64,000 nt of DNA, taken from positions 19,981,712-20,045,711 of the forward strand of contig NC_049988.1 in assembly GCF_000003815.2 (NCBI RefSeq), in the 5' to 3' direction. Within the stretch, counting starts at the first letter, position 1. Each line of letters opens with the position of its first letter. The position numbers were made by a program, and so were the translations under genes. Below are positions 1 through 13,900 of the stretch, in pieces. This stretch comes from Branchiostoma floridae. Lineage: Eukaryota; Chordata; Leptocardii; Amphioxiformes; Branchiostomatidae. Below the pieces are notes generated by a model, which saw only the letters and a list, made by a program, of their open reading frames with translations, did no database searches and was not told the origin of the DNA.

Positions 1-141
1 TTTTAGCAAAATACAAAATCATGATATTAAAACAAATCAAATGTCACGTAGTTAGGAAAACAGTTATCAATTACTTGAACATTTTTTATGGACTGGTGAA
101 GGTGACATATTGTTGTCGTTACATTTACTGAAGAGTTATCC

Positions 142-1046
142 CTATTCAGACTGGGCTTTTTTGGTCATCCCTGGACCGGGGGGGGGGTCTTTTGAGGCCC
201 TCCACTTCTAAGTCCTCAAACTCTCGAACGACGTGCCGTAAGGCCACTAAATTTTCAGGACATTATATCAACATAATATCTAACAAGTATTTGACGTTTG
301 ACGTTACGTTGACGTAAGATGACGTAATTATGACGTCATCAATTTGATTATATTGGCCGGACCCATGAAAAAAGGGTATTCTCAGAAAACTTCAAGTTAT
401 ACTACAAAAATGTAACAATAAGTGCAGATAACAGAATAATAATGTTTATTACGACTTGTATTGCCAATAGCAACATCGATGACGTCATCCACATCTAAGA
501 TACGAGATAGGCTCCGCCATATTATATCCACCACCTTGAATTTTTAAAAGTTCTTTTTTTGCAACAAATAATCACAAAGGGCAATGGAAATAAACTAAAT
601 TCATTCATTTAGATGGTTTTTGATGAAAAAATACCAGGTAGTTACAAATTTTAAGGGAAAATAAGCTTGTTATTCTTGATCTGGCCATACGGTCCGCCAT
701 CTTGGATTTTGGGCTGATGACGTCATCAAATTAGCATAACTTATGCATATATAATCAAGAAAGATATGCTAAATAATATAAGATTTTATTTATGTAACAA
801 AATAGCAGTAATATAGCAAATAAATGTGAAAAATACATTGTTAGAACCCAAAATAGTGATTTTTGGCAAAACTGCCTGTCAGCAACCGGTTGCCATGGCA
901 ACATGAAAAAATGGAAAATTTGTCAAACTTCGCAAAATTGTTGCCAACAATATTTTAGGAAAACTCACCAAATTTGGTGGCTTTAGCGTAAGGCGGTCTG
1001 GCGTTATAGGACATCGAAGTTAGCGCGGGCCCCCCGGTCTGAATAG
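142..1046. mobile_element. MITE-like element with imperfect long terminal inverted repeats
   Basis: The left end reads CTATTCAGACTGGG and the right end, reverse-complemented, reads CTATTCAGACCGGG. Similarity continues inward for about 90 bp: ACTTCTAAGTCCTC against ACTTCGATGTCCTA, then GGCCACTAAATTT against AGCCACCAAATTT. There is no coding capacity. The interior is AT-rich with several TGACGTCA-type sites and a perfect RFX-type X-box at 889-902. I could not define a target-site duplication. Confidence 0.6.
889..902. promoter_or_regulatory. Perfect palindromic X-box (RFX-type) motif inside the MITE-like element
   Basis: GTTGCCATGGCAAC is the ideal 14-bp palindromic RFX site, found in promoters of ciliary genes. 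Here it sits in an intronic repeat, so it may simply be part of the element. Function is not implied by sequence alone. Confidence 0.4.
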
Positions 1047-1536
1047 ACGGTTGTGTAACGAATAAAACTTTGTTCAATTGATCTACCAATCTGATGAAAT
1101 TTTTTACGGATTTATCAATGACTTTCTCTCAAAAGTACCAACATACCTCGTACCTATGTAAGATGCACTGTTACCAACCAGGAAAAAATAAACGCACGAC
1201 TTTTAACTAACAAAAGCATCAAAATCCCGGTGCTATGTAGGGGGCGTCTCTCTACCGTAAAGCTGCAGGAGAAAATAACACAAGGTAAATTTGTTAAACA
1301 TTAGACATATTTACGCAGTATAATAGATGAATGTAGGACGTTTTCAAAAAGCATACAGTCAATGACATGCAGACTAGTTAAAAGTTGACGTTTGCGGCAT
1401 ATTCTACCTTTTTAGATTCCATTTCATTGTCTCGGGACGTCAAATAACGCAGGATTAATTAATTAATAAATCAATCGATTAATCAATGCTTTGGTCAATT
1501 GATTTCCATCGTTAGAAGGAAAGTACTTACCCTTAC

Positions 1537-1986
1537 CTCAACAACAAACAGCTCGAGTCCTGGTCTCCTGGAGTACGAGTGAATAATCCAAGCTATGGCC
1601 ACCACGACAATCACAACCGCCACCAGTATGCATATCACAACCTCAATCTCCAATGTCTGAGGGATGCCATAAGAAGAAGTCCTGCCCTGACCCCTGTTAT
1701 CTAACGTGTCAGGGACGTGATGATTGGTTCCCGCGCCGGGGTCGTCGTTCGTGACCTGCCAGACGTTGATTCGCTGCCTGGAATTTGACGTAGTTTCCGG
1801 GAAGTTGATATTGGATTTGTCGTCGTCGTCGCGAAGGTTCGTGACTCTTCGGCTCGTGTCGGGCGTGGTCGGGAACCGTCGGAACACGAGCGACGGCCGA
1901 GTGGGCCTGGCTCGACGGGTGGCTGGTGACGTGGAAGGCACTTCTAGCAAAGGCACGTTCAATGTTCTGCATCTCACATAGCTGGC
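1537..1986 (-). CDS. PLXDC: PLXDC exon 12: stalk, transmembrane helix, start of cytoplasmic tail
   Basis: A 450-bp exon, residues 354-503. It begins ASYVRC, supplying the eighth PSI cysteine. A low-complexity extracellular stalk rich in Ser, Thr, Pro and Arg follows, with an acidic DDDD stretch. A hydrophobic helix [20 protein letters not shown] (about 469-488) ends at the basic stop HSYSRR, and the exon closes with LELFVVE, matching vertebrate xxFFIERRP. Two donors are possible, GAG/GTAAGG (end at 1537) and AGG/GTAAGT (end at 1531). They differ by two in-frame codons, Val-Arg. The conserved tail that should follow (RWPAMKF-like, then YAEVEP-like) is not found in 1-1530. Confidence 0.92.
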
Positions 1987-4900
1987 CTGGAATGTTGGGG
2001 AAATGGATACATTGAGCATGTACCAGAACATTTAATGCTCCCACTGCGTATTGATGTACTTACAAGTTCTTCATGTGAAATTTAAGTTCGTGCCAGCTTT
2101 AAAATTTGAATGTATGGAAGTTGTGACTATGGTGAAAAGTGTCAAACGAAAAGGCACACCTGCTTGTCACATCCAGCATCTACCCATTGTTGCCTGCTCC
2201 GATCGTAGCCATCTGAACATCTGCAGGAGAAAATACGTAGGATGAAAACATAATTCATACGTAGCTGCTACTATAAAATGTTTGGTATTACTAGTATGCT
2301 TCTAATGGGCGTCGAAGTCGCCTGACGGTTTGCGATAAGAGGATACGTCTTACTAGTATTCTGTAGATGACCTACTTGATGTAAGTTCTAGTTATTTTCT
2401 CCATACTTTGACATATCATGGGGCATTATCTACAACTCGAAAGTTAAAGAACAACTGGTACCTGTGAAGCGATGGACACCAGCGGCAGTTGAAGCCTGTT
2501 TTAGACCTGAGACAGCTGTTGCAGTCTCTGAACTGGCCACATGCTGAAAGTAGATACACCAAGTTATCATTATTGTCATAATTGTACTAACCAAGAATGC
2601 TCTCGTTTTCATCTATTTTATCCATCCATTTACTGAGGATTAGACAGGAAGAACCTTCTGCGCAAAACAACATAAGATAAGAATGTCACTTAAAATCAAG
2701 GGGTACTAAATTTGATCTTGTTGTTTTCTACACTCAGGTTGATATTGTAAATCACTTGGTCTTGGCAATGCTTTTTGTCACATTCAAATTAAAATAGTTT
2801 GAGGAATTGTGTCTACTAAAAGATAATGGCACGAAACGCTTACTCGGTAGTGGCGACAGCACAATGGCCGACCCTGTGGTCACCTTCCCCTTGTCCAGCT
2901 CTATGGTGTGGTACTCGTAGATTGTCGACGTCTTCCGATTCACATCTGAAACAGGAGAAATCTTTAACCTTGTCCAAAAACGAATATTTTCATAATGTAT
3001 AACATGATATAAGATATTTAAAAAATAACAGCTGCAGTACTAAGGTCAATGAACAGGTACCCAAACCTTCACTATCCGGTTTACACAACCTACCCACCTG
3101 CTAAATACCATCCCAATCCGTCCAGCGGATCTTGAGATATACTCCTTCACATCATATAGATCCCAAAAACAGTAACTCCATTTTTTATGGAGTTAACAAA
3201 CAATGAGTTACCTGAGAATGGCACCAGCAGCGCCTCCACCGTGTAGGCGTCAGAGATCCCGACCCTGACGGGGTGGGAGGAGTCGTCTATACTCGTCACC
3301 GGCTTCGGGATCTGGCGGAACAAATTACGGTTACGCCTTGCAGGAGATATCATACATGGCAATCAGCTTAACCAGCGGTGGGTTTGGGCTTAACATTGCA
3401 ATTAAGATAACATACCCATTTCTGTCAAGCAAAACGAAGACGAGGACCGTTTCTTTAGCCTGTTATTCAGATACGAGTGCTTCATAGTCTAGCGATTTCG
3501 TAAAAGCAGAGGCAAGAAGCAAAACCAAATCAATAGTTTAAAATTGACTTTGCGAGCTTAAATACATGCAGATCACAACTAAACCAGCGGAGGGCTTGAT
3601 CCTAACATTCCAATTAAGATAAGCATAGACTTTATCACAATGCTTGTGGAACGGATATGTCGTAGTGTGTGACCTGTTCTTTAGCCTATCATATTCTGAT
3701 AAGAATACTTCATAGTCTGGCAATCTCATAATAAATAGAGCCATGTAAGATGCAAAGTCGAATCAGTTTTAAAATTGACTTTGGAGCATACATACATTGT
3801 AATCAACCTCACCATCAGGGTACTCGTTCGTACCATCACAATTAAGATAAGCATAGAAATTGCTGCAAAGCTAAACGAAGATGCCGTAGACTGTGACTAG
3901 TTCTTACGTGCGTGTAGCCTATTATTCTGATAAGAAAGTGTCATAGTCTGACAATCTCGTAATAAACAGAGCCAAGATGCAAAGTCAAATCAACTTTTAA
4001 TTTAACTTTTGGAGCATACATAGATTGTAATCAAAATCACCAGCAGGGTACTCGTTCGTAACATTACAATTAAGATAAACATAGTTATTTCCACAAAACA
4101 AAATGAAGACATGATCGTCAGTGTGCGCAGCATATTATTCTGATAAGAAAGCGTTCAAGTCTGGTAATTGCGTGATAAACAGAGCCAAGATGCAAAGTTA
4201 AATCAACGGCTTCAAAACAGACTTGGCGGACATCTTTCGCCGAATAACGTCATAAATTGATTCTGATTGTCCATGAATAGCAGTTCGACCTTTCATAGCA
4301 GGGCAAAATGGGTATGACTTATGGTGAAGTGTCGCATGCAAAACTGCCTTGTCTGCCGGGAAAATTCTCTGCCCACCCTGGCTAAAAGTGTAAATTTCCA
4401 TGGTAGTAAAGTATTCCCATTTGTATACTGTTTATCTTACATTTCTACGATTTGACAGCTTGTTGAAGCTACGGTATAGCTCCACTGCATGTCACATAAA
4501 TACAACCGCACCATTACTGGAGACCTCTGGGGTTCATCAACATTTCTGTAATTACACTGTTACCCGCAATGTTCCATCCCTTTCTACACGTTCAAGGTTG
4601 GCGGTAAACTAACAACGAAAGGTCATGTCTCAAGACATTCTATAGTCGCCTCGAGCAATCGATAAAGATGATTTCCTTGGCCGCCAAGACCCAAAAGCTA
4701 AGATTACATCTCAATTACTAAGAAATCCTTTCCACGGGGTGAGCCAAAAGGCCAGAGGGTAGAGAGAGTGGGCGGTTTATTGGAGACGTTATCTAAACAA
4801 CCAAATCATTCGGGAGATCAATATATCTTTTAGTATGGGTTTCAGTTCAGAGCAAGCCAAGTTGTTTCAAGCATTTAGTGAACCTATAGCTAAGCGCCGG

Positions 4901-7900
4901 AGTTGATTTTTTCATGATCGCGTTGTCTTTGGCAAAACACTTGTTATTACATTAAGCGGTGTATCACTAAAGCCGCTGCACGGTGGTGGCATCGGTGCGG
5001 CCAAGCGATTTGACAGAGCAGTAAGCGAATCACATCGAGTGTTTTGTGTCTTTCGGCCATACGTTTTGCACGATATTTCTATTATGACGTCATTGTAACA
5101 CAAATCTAATTAGGACAGCCACCGAGCCTGCATGTTGCCCTTTATATAAACTGTAGTATCCACAGTTTCTTGTTGACATTGTTTTTTAAACTACTTACCT
5201 TTTTATAGACGAAAATAATCCGACCGTCTTGTGAGAGAGTGACTTGGAAAGTGAACGTCTGTCCTGCGAGTTAAAAAAAACTAATTATTATCAATAGAAA
5301 TAAAATGATTACAGCTTTCTGGTATATTGTTTGCTGCTGCAGTAGAAATGTTGGCACTGCGGTGACAAATATTTGAACGTTTGCTTTGTTCGCTGTTAAC
5401 CGTCTGCTTCCGATAATGTGGAAATAACTGAATAGTACCGGCTCTTGGGAACCTCAAGCTTGTGTTTAATTACCTTCCGTGTCGTCCCGTAGCCTTAGTC
5501 TGCCCCACTCCACACTTAGAGCACTTCCTGTAGAAAAAAACACAATTATCAACCATTAGGGTCGAAAAGAAAGGGCACTTGACACTAAGTCCACGTCTAG
5601 ACTTCGTCAGGAGCGATACTATGGAGACGGTCACTGGACTCTAAGGTCCTTTATTCCTTCAGTGCTCCATCATGACACGTCTGAATGATTTAGCTTCATA
5701 ATCATCATCATGTGTTGTTACTCCTCACTTGACCTGCTCTAGTCTCTTTTGCATCTCGCAGTTCTTATCCAGGTAGGGCCTAGATAGATGTTTCTGCAGG
5801 CGGTCCCTCCACCTTGTTCACAACTGGCCTCTTTTTCTCCTCCGTTAGGATTTAGCTTCAATCATTGATCAATCGCATTTTGTAACGTTTTAAAATATTA
5901 ACTTAGGGCCACAAGGCATGATAAACATCGACGTAACCGAAACAGAAAGAAGCTTTGTACTGAATACTAAAATGTACCACAAAGAGCCCGTCAATCACTA
6001 CTCTGCAAATTACATTCGAAGATTATAAACTACACAGCACGAAATATTAGGTAAAACATTAATTACTTTCCACGGAAAACTAATCAACTTCTTATCATAA
6101 TAACAGAGTAATTTACAGCTAGTCAGTAAATTAATTACGAAAGCGGAAAACAGTCTCTCTCTCCTGCTGACAAAACGGAGATGACATGCCCATAAACCAA
6201 CTAATAACCGTCAGAGAAAATATGATTAGAGCGAGGGAAAGTGATTCCTGTGGCAGAATTTTTCCTCTCGGGCATAAAAATGAAACATAATCAGTGTACA
6301 GCTAATAGAAGGAAATGTAACACGAACCTATATATTTGTAATTTAATAATATAAGATATTAGATTGTAAAATCCAACATTCATTAAGTCTCTTGTTATTT
6401 GTTGCAAGTCAAGCATACTGTGGCTTTTTAGATATAACAGCATCCATCATCTCACAAACCAAGGCCATCAGTGCAAATGATGTCCTTTTTGTCTTCGTAC
6501 ATTTTGTCCTTGAAAAATCATAAATTGTACTGATGCAACGCTCTCCCTGCCTATATACGTCTGCTGAGTAATTAAGTACTTTATAAACAAGAAAAGTACC
6601 GGTTTCGAATTCCAAAGTACATTTTGGGGAGCGTTGTTCTTAAAGATATCAGCTGAACACCGTTCACTTTTTTATAACCTGAATAAAGGTAATATGTCTT
6701 GTTCTGTATATACTATACCCTCTTTGAAATCAAACTAGCTGAAAATCTACCCAGTTGTCCTTGAATGAAAATAAAGATAAAAAGACAAAGTCGAACGGGC
6801 TACCGAATTGTTCTTAAATGAACAAAACGATAGAAAAGTCTTACCGTTATCTCGGTACCTGACCACAGACATTGGGTCCAGCCCGGGGTCAAAGTTAGCC
6901 ATGAGCGGCGCGATGTACTGTGTGGAGGCGAGGGAGTGGCTCAGGGTAGAACCAATGGACACGAAACCTGAAAAAATGTCGATAAAAGTCAGACATCCAG
7001 GTAATAATATATGCTAAAAGCGGCTACTCAAGCAACTGGATAAGATTTTGGAAACGGTCAGACGTTTTAGATGGCATCCACCATGTTTCTTCAGTGAAAC
7101 CGTCAATAGTAGGACAGTTTTCGGATATTAAGAACTTCGTCTAAGACTTAAGTTGTATCGTGATCATTGTTTTACTAGGCATGCTACCCGAATGGTTATT
7201 GATGCAAAGGAACTACATAACGCTCTACCGTAAATCAATGAGGCGGTTGATATTAAGATTACCAGGGCTACGTAAATGCAATAAAACTAGGATGTCTTTT
7301 ACATTGGCCATTCAGCAATGTGTAATCAAATAGAGAGGAAATAAAATTGACACCACATTTAAGATATAATATAATTGCAATTTTAGAAAAACCATGACGT
7401 TACGTCTGCTATTCATAAATTTGATAAGTAAGCCTGTCTGCTATGCACAATTTGATGACCTATCTTAGACAGACTCTAGACATGTTTAAATTGCGTTGCA
7501 ACCTTAATAATGCCATGGCAATGTGCCGATCTTTATTGTAAAACCACCCAGGTATGACAGTGAATACCTTATGTACACGGAAACATATCTGTGCTTCATC
7601 TATCCTGTGTTAAGGCACATGAAATAATGAATCTACCTTTGACAGCTATCGTTATATTCTTTATCGGGCTGCCATAGAACGGGAAGTCGAACGACAGACG
7701 GACATTCTGGAAAGCAATAAGGCATAGATTAGAGCAGGATTCATAAATAAGAGATACAAACAGAAATGGAGTCTACTTTGCATGATTCACAACCTCTTTG
7801 TAGAACACCGTTGAAGAGGTTCATCAGTCATGTATGAATACACTCACTGCAATATTTTTTAAACAGTGAAGGTTCGATTCCTTGCAGCACATTTGATGGT

Positions 7901-10900
7901 ATGTCTCTATGTCTTTAAAAGCCGTTACTGCTTGAAGAATATTGTATGTTAGTCTTTTTTGAATCATTGAAACTTTGTCATTGTGCACTAGTTTGTTAAT
8001 TGCCATTATAGTAAAGCTTCTGTGGCACCTACTTTAGTATTCATATTCCTTCCCGGCAGGCCGTTCGCGATGGTGTATCCAGTTCTTTCGCCATCGACGT
8101 CTACCCAGAATCCTCTACCCGGCGGGTAGTGGGTGTAGTAGTGCGACCTGTAGTACTCGTGGTAGTTCTGAGGAAAAAAGTCATTTGCGCATCATTTTCC
8201 TTCACTTTCATTTTAAGTGCAATATTTCGTGGACACTGGGCAGCAGGCCGATGTGACAACAAACATATACATATATACAATACAAAAACATAGTATTACA
8301 TAAATGAACAAATGAAATAGCTGTACATTTGACTCGTGAGCTTTACGTTATTTCTTTTATGCGTGAGAAAAAAATGTATTTGAACAAACGTTTTAGATAA
8401 TCACTGTTATGTTTTGTTTGTTTATGATGACTTTAATGATGTTTTCTCGTTCAAATTATCTCAAACCTACCAGAGGTCACGACCAGTACGTTTATTGCTG
8501 AAAGGGTAATTCATTCCTCTGATAAATCAAATAGACATCGGTACATCTATGAAATGGGTTTCATATGTCTTTAGCTCGTCTTAGGATAACGCCACGGCCC
8601 TTCTCAATCGCACAGCAAAGACATCAGAGGATCAAGACGTCTTAAACCCGAGTGCGCCTTATCTGATATCCTTCCCTCGCCCTTCAAACATGTAAAGATG
8701 AGATCTCCAGCGGAGTTCCCGTCGACGGAAACTCTCCGTACATAGATCAATCTCCCTTTCATCACGATAAGAGGAGTCTTCTCGCTGGAGAATAGCTGAC
8801 CTTTTCATGTCAAACTGCGCTGGAAGTGTAATCTACTTAACTAAAGGTTCGACGGCGATGATGCCGCTTCTGGTAAGCCGTGAGTAAAGGGCAACGTAAT
8901 TGAGAGATGCATGCCAGCGTAGCATGATAAAAGTAGTTATTATATAATCAGAAACAGCCCTGCTTTTCTCTGCTGTGAACTATGGTTCAGATTTTTCTGT
9001 TTGGAATGCGTTGATGTTGCTTCTGGTAAGCCATAAGTAAAGGACAAGATAATTGAGACCTGTGGGCCACTGGAGCGTGATAAAAGTAGTTATTAATTAG
9101 AAACAGTCCTACTCTGCTTTGAACTAGGGTTTATATTTTGCTGCTCTTGAAGCGCGTTGATGCCGCTTCTGGTAAGCCGTGAGTAAAGGGCAAAGTAATT
9201 GAGAGCTGCATGCCAGCGTAGCATGATAAAAGTAGTTGTTATTATATAATCAGAAACAGCCCTGCTTTTCTCTGCTGTGAACTACGGTTCAGATTTTTCT
9301 GTTTGGAGTGCGTTGATGTTGCTTCTGGTCAGCCATGAGTAAAGGACAAGATTATTGACAGCTTCGTGCCACTAGAGCATGATAAAAAGTAGTTACTAAT
9401 TAGAAACAGTCCATCTCCCGTTTGCTGTGAACTATACGGTTTAGATTTTGCTGCTTTTTGGTGCGCGTTGATGTCGGCTCTGGTAAGCCGTTGACTTTGC
9501 TGGGTACTATGGTCCTTTTAGTGTCGTTGATGTTCCTTCTGGTAAACCCGTGAGTAAAGGACAAGGTAATGAAGAATTACATGCCAGCGGAGCAGGATAA
9601 AAGCAGTTATTATCATGATCTGAAACAGTCCGACTCCCTTTGCTGTGAACTATAGTTTCGATTTTGCTGCTTTTGGAGCGTCGTTGGTGCCGATTCTGTT
9701 AAGCCGAGAGCAAAAGGCAAGATAATTGAGATCTGCATGCTACCGGTGTATGATAAAAGTAGTTACTAATCAAAGACAGCCGACTGCCTTTGCTATGAAC
9801 TACGGTTTACATTTTGCTGCTCTGGAGTGTAATTAATGGGGTTGTGGAGATGCGATCTCGGCGCATTCCTCATCGATTGCAGACGGCTTTGAACATGAAA
9901 AGACTACTTGATTCTCTGAAATATTTGACCCTCGGAGATCAACGGCTTTTTAAGAAAGCTTTTAGCGCCGGGCAGTATTTGAAGGCCTGCTTTAGTTAAG
10001 TGACAGTGTTTCCCTTAAATCTGTACAAAGATGAACTATGAAGCCAAGTTTTACTCATTCATACTTCGTTTAACTGATATAAATCCATTGGTAGCTAGGG
10101 TCGAAAAGATATTTACCGCATCCAAGACAAATTTGCCTAAATTCATCAAATTACGACTATATATAAATCTGTTGATGTTAGTGGAAAATTCTATTTGCAT
10201 CAGTTCGTTGCTGTATGTGAGTCTTAGACAGATATCGTAGAAGAAAATTTGCAAAGACCCAGAAGAGTCTAACAGATAAGATGAGGCATAGAGGTATTGC
10301 GGAGTCCTCTGGTTCAAATGAATCCTCGAGTCAACTAGATAATACACCATGACACGTCCATGTTAAATATGTGAATCCACTTTTTTTTTCAAATCAGAAA
10401 GGCCATAGAAGTTCTAACCCAGTAATATATACTGACCGTTTTAGCTACCAGTTCTTTGGTTCTCATTATTTTCGTAAAACCGTTTACAGCTTGTTTGTCC
10501 CAGAGGAAATATCGGGACGAGTTTTAGATTGAAGCTAAACTGTTGACATTTGCAGACGACATCAGAGCCCTACAGGTCTGTCGGAAATCGATACTGGTGT
10601 AATTTGGTCTTGTGAAAGCTAACCCTTGACCTACTACGAAGATGAAACCGTGAAACACCAACTAAGGTATTGTAAAGAGGGATCATGGGTAGAGCTTATG
10701 GGATTGAAACCTACATATATGGCGATAATAGTCTTTCAAACTGAAATCTAATTATTTGACAATAGAAAGTATATGAATTAGAAAAGAGCGTTGACGATTC
10801 ATGGTGTGTGTGGATCATGGTGTGTGTGGATAAAATTAAACTAACAGTGTTCAGATATGCAGCTTTTTCTATTTAGTACAAAACTAATGTGTTGCGCCGT

Positions 10901-13900
10901 GTATTTGGCGGTTTATCTGGTATGCAATAAAGACAATATTTTATGTGAAGGAGGGCAACTTGTAAAGGTCACTCTGGACTTGTTTTCCCTCTCCATCACT
11001 TTATGATGAGTTTAAACGGGCAAGCAAAATACATATCATGAGTTACAGACAATGACCTAAACCTTACAAATAATGCTACCATGTGTTACCTACCTCGCCC
11101 ATTGCCGTCCTGTTGTAGCTGCTCCCCCGTCCTGAGCCCTGAGTCTGTCTGAGCGGTACAGACGCGCCGCCGTTACGCCGTATTCTTACACCGACCTTCA
11201 CAGGCGAGGAGGCAGTGGTCTTCACAATGGGCTGCCCTGTATAGAGTTAAAACAACCGAACTGAACAGCGATCCATTTTCATGTTGGTGTACTTCACTAA
11301 GTATAGTATTTGCTCTTAGTTGTAAACACGTCATCAGAATATCAGAATATCCATATATAGATAGTGTGTTTTAACCAAAATTGACTAAGAATAGGACGTG
11401 CTAAGTATAACTCATTTCCTTTTGTTCTGAAAGACAACCTCGCATAAGCATAATTGCTGAAAGATATCTAAAGCCCTCCAAACGCTTTTTCCTGCATTTG
11501 GAGGGGGAAATTTTGCTGGAAGAGTAAAATCAGCTTGGTTCAATAGCATGTGTGTTGAATTTTTTTTAACTTTGAAAAATTCCATTTGTTTATTATTTGC
11601 TAACATCTTTAAATGCCAACTTTTGTTCGTCATAAAGGATGGAATTTCTTTTTTTTTATTTTCCCAGCTGCAACATTCTGTCAAAGGACGGAATGACAAG
11701 TGCTGGCTAGAACCCTGTGATAAAGTATAGTCATCTAAAGTATCCTTGAATGTGTCATATGTCAGCCTACACCATGGTACCGGCACGGTACCTCGTTAGG
11801 AAACGCAGATGCTTGGGAATACGATAGTTCAGACGATAGGACGACAAGGCGTCGGCATTTAAATAAAGGCAGGAGTCATAAAACGTGATATGGTGGCGTA
11901 ATGGAATGACTTTTACAACGTTTTCCTTCGTTTCAACCGTCACATGAGTGACCTCATCATAAAGAACATCCTCACGTCATATCCGATTACATCGTGTTCT
12001 CCCTGACCCGATACACATCATGTTTGTGATGTCCGTGCATTAGCAGCTCTGTAGCCTTGGCATGTAAAGCGATGTCTGATCCATTAGTGTCTAGTTACAT
12101 TAGCTCAAGGTCTAGATGCTTTATGTGCCAGTCGTTATTCTGTCACGGCGATTTTATTTCATGGCAGAGGGATTTACTATTACACCCGTATCTCGCACGT
12201 GATACGACAAGACAAGTCAGATAATAAATTTCCTTGCACATAGTTCTCCTTGATTACCGTCTTTGTCGTTGAGTGCTAGGGCGCGGTCACATAGGTCGTG
12301 CAATCGTTGTACGATTTTGATGCCATAAGATTTTCAGGCAGGCTGTGACAGAACCAACCACCTACATGGATCCAAAACAGCACTTTTGCAGGAGACGTAC
12401 ATTTTTGTCCTCCAAAATGCCCGATGTTAGCGGTCGTACGATGACCGTACGACCTATGTGACCACGCCCTTAGTCAACATCGACATGGTGGCATTGTCTT
12501 TTATCCTTACATGGCAGTCAGACCTAGTTTATAGCTAAAAACTTTCTTCGCAAGTATTTTTGTATGATCTCCAGACTTTTGTCGATCTGTTCCGTCCGAT
12601 GTCACCATGGTCTTTCTAACCGGATTCCAGGATGACATTTTGCACTTTCTATTGATCAAACAGCTTGTCCACCCACCCCGATGGGTAGATGTATTCATGA
12701 CTGTCGCAGAGCGTTACCTGAAGTCGTCGCAAACGGTCAATGTTACATCTGTTTCTGTCAGCTGTAATTCCATCTCAGGTCGGCTTCGTGCCAAGGTATT
12801 ATATAGAAGAAGGGGGTCTATATAATGGTGTTGCTTTGGGAAATACTTTTTGTGAATCGTAGATATTGCAGAGATAGTAATGATTATTGATAAGAAAAAG
12901 GAGAAGAGCTTAATTCCCCTCACTGAGTTTTGAGATAATGCCTGCTTTAGATTCAAAAGGAAATTCATTCTTTCTCATAATTTTTAGCAAATTCTACTAC
13001 CAATTTTTCCATAGAGAAAACATATTTCAGCATCCACCGTATTTACATCTATGTTAACAGTAGGACTTCGAGCTCTAGGGCTGTAGACAACTGTTTCATG
13101 TGATAGAGTGTCATTTTGTTAGGACTGGCAGGGGCTATCAATAACAGCCAGTGTGCATCGACAGGAGTACGGAGAATCCGGTTTACATGTCATCAGGCCT
13201 TGTGGGGAGTCATTTACTACACGGTGGCCCACCGACCGGTACATCTACTGTATCACTAGCGCCAGGGCTCTTCATTAATCAGGAAACTGGCTTCCCATTT
13301 TAAATTATGGCGACTATGTTTAAGGCATGGGGGTACGTGTACATGTTGTAAGTCATGAATTTCCACTTAGCAACGCTAGCTATAAGAATATATCAGCCCT
13401 TTAGTGACCTATGTACTACACGGTGGCACACCGACCGGTACAACTACTGTTTCAACAGCGCCAGCGCTCTTCTCTAATAAAGAATCTGACTTCCCATACT
13501 AAATAGATTATGTTTAAGGCATAGAGGTACATGTACAGGCCATCGCGTGCAGGAACAACTTATACAGGCTCTCTGTCTTCCCTCGGGCCATCAGAGAGTG
13601 GAACGAACTTGAGCCTGGTGTGGCAGAGGCGGGTTTTATTTTCCAGTTTCAAAACTGAACTGGTTGGACCCTGCTGTATTGAGCCACCCGCACACGTCCT
13701 GTACATATGTTAATATATGTCTTACTGAGCCACTAAACTCACTTGTCTTGAGCTTTGCACACATAAAATCAGTTGTTTTCATTTGCCTTAGCGTTTTCCT
13801 TTATTTTCCCTTGTCTGCTGGTACCGGGCACTTGTGTTGTATCTAACCCATGCGCAATCTGCCGTTAATCTCTGCAAAGAAGCTAGGTAGTATGAATGAA

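Larger units (their letters stand above)
1..1536. other. Part of PLXDC intron 12, mostly a mobile-element remnant
   Basis: This stretch follows the exon 12 donor on the minus strand. Positions 142-1046 are an inverted-repeat element (listed separately). The rest, 1047-1536, is AT-rich with no plausible exon. I looked specifically for the conserved PLXDC cytoplasmic tail and did not find it. Confidence 0.6.

Noticed and set aside
1724-1981. Plus-strand 85-codon frame
   Set aside because: Antisense shadow of PLXDC exon 12.
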